Part shown: one piece after another, positions 58,406-64,000 of the stretch
Numbering within the stretch: the stretch's first letter is position 1
Layout: the number at the start of each line of letters is the position of its first letter
DNA from: Prostheceraeus crozeri
Lineage: Eukaryota > Platyhelminthes > Polycladida > Euryleptidae
Direction of reading: 5' to 3'
Length of the DNA stretch: 64,000 nucleotides
Assembly (NCBI GenBank): GCA_907163375.1
Contig: CAJQUW010011299.1
Location: 62,001 to 126,000 of the forward strand
Notes under the pieces: model-generated
The model's database searches: none
Seen by the model: the letters and a program-made list of their open reading frames with translations, nothing else
Told to the model about the DNA's origin: nothing
Program-made: the position numbers and the translations under genes

Positions 58406-61037
58406 ACTGTGTGCAGATGGTCTATCGTTAAAAAGCCATAACGGAATCCCATGACACAACTATAAATCTTCAATGAGAAAAAAATTAAGCGAGCTATTAT
58501 CAAGCAAAAGTAAACTCAGAAAAGTTGATGCGAGGACGGATACAAAAACAAACAAATAAAGATATGGATGGATAGATACTGAGATCAACAAGGCAAAATC
58601 AAATCAATCACAGATTCATTTTGAAGACACAAGTCTAGATCTTTTGACAGAAAGGAATTCAAGATTACGTAATAATGGATCAATACATGTTAAACATACG
58701 TAATCAACACGTAAAACAACTGTATTCTTACTCATTTACAAATGCTCTAAGGATCAAACTATACGCTTCTAACAAGACTATTGAAAACGGAGCTATCACT
58801 TGTAACCCATGTATGCATGAGGGATCGGGATGCCGAAGGACTGCTCAACTTCTCATATTTCTACGAATAATGACAGATGAGCAATCAGCTGTCACTAGGA
58901 TATTCCGTCGTTTAGCCTTCACAGAAATAATTTGAATTTTTCATTATAAGTTATTGCATTCAAGAATTATCAACATAATGACGTCTATCCAAAATCCCAG
59001 CGATTGTGTAACTATGAGTGCTAACCCTATCCTCATTTGTACTCGTCCTTAATCATTTCGGTGATCCCTCCTCTAAGGACGATTACGTAATTGTTGATCG
59101 ATCCCTTATCTCTGTGACACAAAATGCTCCGAGAACTGTCTATCAAGTGAAGAACAATAGCTGGATTGCCGTCGGAAACACATGTCCCACCGCGAAATTA
59201 GGAAAGTGAGAAGTGGCCAATTCAAAGAAAAGCTGTCTTAAGTGCATTACAATGCGATTTGATGAATTCGATTTGAACTGTTACATTGTGCCAAATTCAA
59301 AGTCCGAAAATGTAACTCACATAATATGCACTTTCCAACTTTTATAAACAACGTAGCCAACGTGGAAGAAGTATGGAGACATCTGAACACATGTACACTG
59401 AAAAGTAAACGCTTGCAGAATAGAGGACCCGTACTGTATATTTAGGATTGTGACGCTAAATGACAATGAGTGCAAAATTCTCTCTATATAAGCTTGCAAA
59501 AATGAAAGCCAAGGATGCAATATTACAAATTTTTGAAAATTTATCTACATGCACTGCTAATTATCAATATATTAAAAGTAGGATTTTGAATATCTCATCG
59601 ATTGAAACTAAGTTGTTGCAGCTCAAGACGATATATTTTTAAAAGGAAGCATAGATTTTGAAAATTTATGATGGTATAGGAAAACCATCTCATATATTCG
59701 GCATACTGAACTCCTTACCAGAGCACTCCCCTTCTCCTCTGTTCCTAATACAAGAGCACGACTTTAACAAAGCATGTACTAATTTAAGGAGATCTCAATT
59801 TAATATTCTTCCTCTTCAGACTGATAGGCTCTCCTTTGTCAAAAAGATCATAAATTATTGCATGTAGGTCGGCTATGATTCGTTCAATATCTTTGCACAA
59901 GAGGTAAACATCCAACGTGCACGACGAAACGAAGCGACATGAAGTGGTGATCGTTAAGAAGAGTGGAACCTCCTGAAGGACTCTCTGCTATAATCCGAAG
60001 AGTCTCATTTCGGAGATAAATGATGCGAATGATAGGGAAAATGAAGATGATGTAAAACATGCTTGGGCTGAATCTCAAAACATGCGTAATCGGCTGTGTG
60101 TGATAGGTCGTGTAATTTTGTGGTTTCTCCACATGACCGACAACAATTCAAGCTTCCTTCATGCTTGGTCTACCTCACTGAAAACATGTCGCACACGGTA
60201 TTCACACCTGATGTCCACTATCGAACTGTTGCATTGGCAGAAAATCAATCTCTTCTCTCCTCATGTCATCATCGTGCATCGGAAGAGATTACAGGTCAAT
60301 TGACATCTCCAGCAACAAGCATATCTGTACCAAATTTCTCCCATTTCTTCTCTCATCTATGACGATGGGTGCGGTTTGTTTCTGCACTCCTCCACATTCA
60401 GTTTCATCTCCCCAACCTCTCAACTGGTGTGAGAAACGCAGCTGTCGCTATGTCGGCAAGCGCGACTCATCAGAGGGACAAAGTGTGATAAATCTGACAT
60501 CATCCATTTCAGGCTACTCAGACTATGAGACTGCAGCAACATGAACTGAAATCATACATCTTTTGAGAGATTAATTAAACAACCTCGACGGAAGTCAGAA
60601 AGACAAAAATTACAGCAGCAATATATTATGCTTATATAGCCTCCTACGCTAGCAGATTACACCATAATTTATTAAACATGAGATAAAGATGCGCACATAA
60701 TGTCCATACCACAGAGATAAATTGTCTTGTCTGCCTATTTCAGTCTAGAAATGACTTTCTTCAATACTGATAGTCGAGGCCACAACTAGTTTCGAGGAGC
60801 AAGAAGATTAATTTTCCATTGAACGAAATTCAAATTCAAGCCTGAATTCTAACAAGGCAGAAGATTGATGTCACATTAAACGCGCAGTCAGCAAATTTAG
60901 ATCATGAGGGGTCGAGCGGTGTGAACAATATTTCCATTTGGAGAATCTATCACTAAGAAAAATTGAGTTGACGATGGATACGTTTCACTTGACCAGCCTG
61001 CCTGCAATCTGACCGCTGAGGTTCGTGTGCTCGCTTA
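58406..61037. other. No recognised gene
   Basis: No coding similarity or clear repeat. Open frames of 60-93 codons look random. Confidence 0.4.
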
Positions 61038-61040
61038 TAA

Positions 61041-62208
61041 AGCTGGGTTCACAATGGCGTGTGTCACACGATATACAGTGTGCATATTTTACACTATTTA
61101 GAAACTCCTCCTTAGGAATGTACTGTATTACCTTCCGACGCGAGTAATACATGGGAATAAAACACGCTGTGTTTTTACATTGTTCATTCATCCTGCCGTT
61201 TATATTTGCGTGTGTGATGGAGTCAAATGGAAACGCGACTGAAAACCCGAAGCTGCCTTGTCTGAAGATTGCTGTTCAGTGCATTGAAAAAGCGAATGGA
61301 CTACCAAAACAGCGACGACAGCGGCGTTTGGTGGGTCAGGCCAGCATGTGCGAACGGCACAAAATTCAGTGAATTCAGCACATTCGCTATCTTCAGTTTT
61401 GTCTTTGTTTGCTGTCTTGCCTCTGACTGAAATAAATGGGCTCAGCCAAGACATACTTCGCCAGACTGAATTTTCATCTTCCAACTTCTTCTGGGCTGCT
61501 TGACCACTTCTTGACGCGGCAGCTTTTCTAATTCGCCCAACTCTCTCCGCAGATATTCGAAACGATGTTGGACGTCCTCCGCTGACCTCCCCAGTATCAT
61601 TGCGATTGCTTTCCAAGCCTCCTTAATCATCTTTGTAATGCTTGCAGGATGGTTCTACAAATTGTCATGCGATTGTGCTTCAGCAAGAAGTAGTTCTTCT
61701 TCTGCCAAATGTTTCGATCTCTTTTCATTCTTCATGTTTTGTCTTGAAAATTGTGTGCGTGTGTTCAGAGAAAGATAGAGTAAATTTATCTCGCGTGTAT
61801 TGAGCAAATTTCAACACAGGCGATGGAAAAGAGACGTCAGCGTTTTACCTTAACCCATAGAAATTGACAACAATAAAACCTCTAGAATGGAAATTAAGCT
61901 TCATGCAATACACAATAGCGGCACATAAATCGCACGCATTTTCACTTAGATGCACCTGCCAACGTCTGTATCATTGGCTTAGAATCAGTCACATGAGTAA
62001 ATCGAAGCTTTTAATTGGTTCTTCATGCCCCAACTTAGTTCCCCCGGATGTGCCGCGACCTTGAGTCAATTTCCATTCTAGTCCACTTCAGATAAACAGT
62101 TTATTTCTATGCCTTAACCTAACCGTGTAAGCACACGCACGAGCGTGTAAGACACGCGAGGCAAATGCAACACACGATAGTCAAACACACGCCATTGTAA
62201 ATGCAGCT
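61041..62208 (-). mobile_element. Harbinger-like element carrying a MADF gene
   Basis: Inverted ends: left agctgggttcacaatggcgt, right (rc) agctgcatttacaatggcgt, flanked on both sides by TAA (61,038-61,040 and 62,209-62,211). A TWA target and a MADF/Myb-like protein are both features of PIF/Harbinger transposons. Length is 1,168 bp and no DDE transposase is present, so it is non-autonomous. Next to each end are further acacgc-rich phrases. Confidence 0.75.
61460..61650 (-). pseudogene. MADF-domain protein, frameshifted
   Basis: The first frame reads EAWKAIAMILGRSAEDVQHR and then FEYLRREL. A one-base slip near 61,545 moves to the frame GRIRKAAASRSGQAAQKKLE followed by SVWRSMSWLSPFI. The joint pattern W..IA..LG.S...V..R, then LR, then S-G-A-A and W..M.(W/F)L.PFI, is that of MADF DNA-binding domains. 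The slip and the lack of a clean start suggest a dead copy. Confidence 0.75.
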
Positions 62209-62211
62209 TAA

Positions 62212-63160
62212 GATCCATTTCTGCAATGCGCGCGCTTGGCCAATCACTCAAGTCAAAGAGAGACGAATATCTATGTTAACCATTGCTACCATTGCATACA
62301 ATGGCTAAGATAGAATTATGTCCACTCTAGACTAACCTACACGCAAATGAAACTATTTCTGATCTGTGGTCTATCTAGACTACACATGCGAACATGCAGG
62401 ATTCATGTAGACAAAATGAAGCAGTATATCTACAACTTCTCTACAGAATTTTTACCGTAGCACAGCAACGAGCTGTGAGCGAAGCTAGATGCTTATCAAA
62501 TAAATTCTCTATTCTGAAACTTCTTCGTTCGTCACTTGAGAGCTTGGAAAAGGAGGGATAAAGGAAATGATAAGTGCCTCGCCACCTTTTCGATCGAGCC
62601 ACAACCCGCGTGCAGAGGTGGGTATTTGCCAACTTCCCGAGGTGATGTTCAGAAAAAATGAGCTCCGACCTCAAGGAAAGCAATCCCGGAAGTTTGCGCA
62701 ATAATACTCCTAGCATGACCGTAACGGGTGCACTTCACTAGTCTTGGTGATCGTTGTCCCGAGCAAGAGATTCGATTAATAGTTTTCGTAGTGCATGGAA
62801 AGAAGTGCATTGAGACATCTCTTCGACCTCGTGAAAGCCTGAGACATTTAATTGCGTACTGATGGAGTTGTCGATACGGGAGGTCAGTCATGATGATTAA
62901 GAAAAAGCAGGTTCTCCTCCAAATTTTCAATTTTTTTTTCAAATTTTCAGGGTCTATAACCCTTGATGCTGTCTGTGTATATACGAAACGCGTCGGGTGA
63001 CTCGTTCTTTTATTTACTGAAATGAAAGTCGTAGAAATTGGGAGAGAACCTGCTTTTCTTAATTTAATTGTATAATTAAATGATTGTTATGTCAGCAGCA
63101 AAATTTCGATTACCCTGCCTTTCTGATCATTTGAAGACATGCGGATTTCCGGATGTCTAA
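62212..63160. other. No recognised gene
   Basis: Ordinary sequence with no supported feature. A small inverted phrase, gagaacctgctttt at 63,045 against aaaagcaggttctc at 62,904, is present. Confidence 0.4.
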
Positions 63161-63161
63161 C

Positions 63162-63965
63162 TACAGGGTGTTCAGCAAAAAACGCAAGGATTGCAAATAT
63201 CATCAAATTATTGTACTGTCATATCCTTCTTCAGTTTGTTCAAATGAAAATTCAACTTTAATTCTAGCCAATTTAAGCATGCTCGATGGCCTACATCGAT
63301 CCATAATGGCTTCGAGTGGACATATAGACATCGAACAAAAAGCGAAGGACTACAAGTGATTTTAATTTTTCAATCAAAGAATCAAACTTGATTGAATGTT
63401 TTCATTATGCAACATATATCTGAAATCACTTTATATGCCACGCTTGCTGTATATGCTCGTAATTCCCCCGCGCTCGCATGCATTGATTGAGTCTTTTGAT
63501 CCACGATTTCGTAGGGTTTTGTAAAGTTTCTTGTGAAATGGAATTCCACGCAGTCGTCAAAACGTCCTTAAGATCCTCTGCTGATCTGATTATCCAACGA
63601 CTTCTCTGCGGGCCATCTACTCGTAAAAGAATGCTCCATATGCAGTAGTCAAGAACAGTTATATCCGCACTTTTCGCAGGCCATTGTGTTGGAGTAATGA
63701 AATCAACGATATTTCTTTGCAACAATCTGACGGATTTTCAAGCAGTAGGGGCTGCTGCACCATCTTGTTGCCATCACATCATCAATAGCAATTATTCATT
63801 ATTCTGTTGATATCACCAAACATGGCTGGTAGCATTTCTTCGGCGTAAACGTCCTTATTTACTGTATTTTCTTTTCTGTCAAGTTCGTTGCTGATCTTTG
63901 GCTGCTGATTTATGTGGCCGATCTCGGATTAGATATTTACTTTTGAATTTGAAGACAAATCAATA
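63162..63965 (-). mobile_element. Mariner-like element (DD37D), decayed
   Basis: The 3' end reads acagggtgttcagcaaaaaa at 63,163, next to a TA, and resembles mariner terminal repeats. Coding fragments on the minus strand are KDVYAEEMLPAMF, QQDGAAAPTA (second Asp) and WPAKSADITVLDYCIW (third Asp), giving a D37D spacing as in the maT group. The frame has at least three stops. The 5' end was not found; it may lie beyond the window edge at 64,000. Confidence 0.75.
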
Positions 63966-64000
63966 GAGATGCTGTTAATTGAAGAAATGGCATAATTGTC

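Overview
This is a window of animal (metazoan) nuclear DNA. It has GT-AG introns, long AT-rich stretches without genes, tRNA-derived SINEs, and many decayed copies of eukaryotic transposon families. There is no bacterial-style gene packing, no rRNA and no CRISPR. The mix (RTE-type LINEs with an apurinic endonuclease, a Penelope-like element with a GIY-YIG domain, an R2-like element with a restriction-like endonuclease, hAT, Tc1/mariner and Harbinger relatives) fits an invertebrate such as a spiralian or cnidarian. The sequence alone does not let me name the species.

The only host gene I recognise is SCFD2 (Sec1 family domain-containing 2) on the minus strand. I see six exons, from 44,327 down to 12,514. 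Five have clear homology plus splice sites and one is supported mainly by reading phase. At least one exon between 34.6 and 19.4 kb, the first exon and the C-terminal exons were not found. Everything between the exons is intron, and most introns are filled with transposons.

Layout. 0-8 kb: mostly featureless, with LINE scraps, one SINE, a pogo-like fragment and a 415-bp-arm palindrome made of two Penelope 3' ends. 8.1-11.7 kb: a minus-strand RNase H LINE abutting a plus-strand R2-like LINE. 12.5-19.4 kb: SCFD2 exons, plus a hAT-type MITE (short non-autonomous DNA transposon) that landed inside the tail of a LINE fragment. 21-22.2 kb: hAT element. 23.2-24.4 kb: Tc1 transposase. 25.8-26.2 kb: RTE fragment. 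27.4-27.9 kb: a SINE whose first 26 bp is repeated 13 times. 28.3-33.5 kb: SINEs, tRNA-like sequences and two nested MITEs. 34.6-35.0 kb: SCFD2 exon. 35.1-38.2 kb: Penelope fragment split by an RTE insertion with an 18-bp target duplication. 38.5-42.7 kb: near full-length RTE with an extra zinc finger. 43.5-44.3 kb: MITE and the N-terminal SCFD2 exon. 44.4-64 kb: palindromes, a tandem duplication, another hAT remnant, SINEs, LINE fragments, a MADF-carrying Harbinger-like element and a DD37D mariner.

No complete new gene system is visible. The points most worth following up are the SINE-head satellite, the Penelope palindrome, the LINE zinc finger, and the nested insertions that fix element boundaries by their target duplications.
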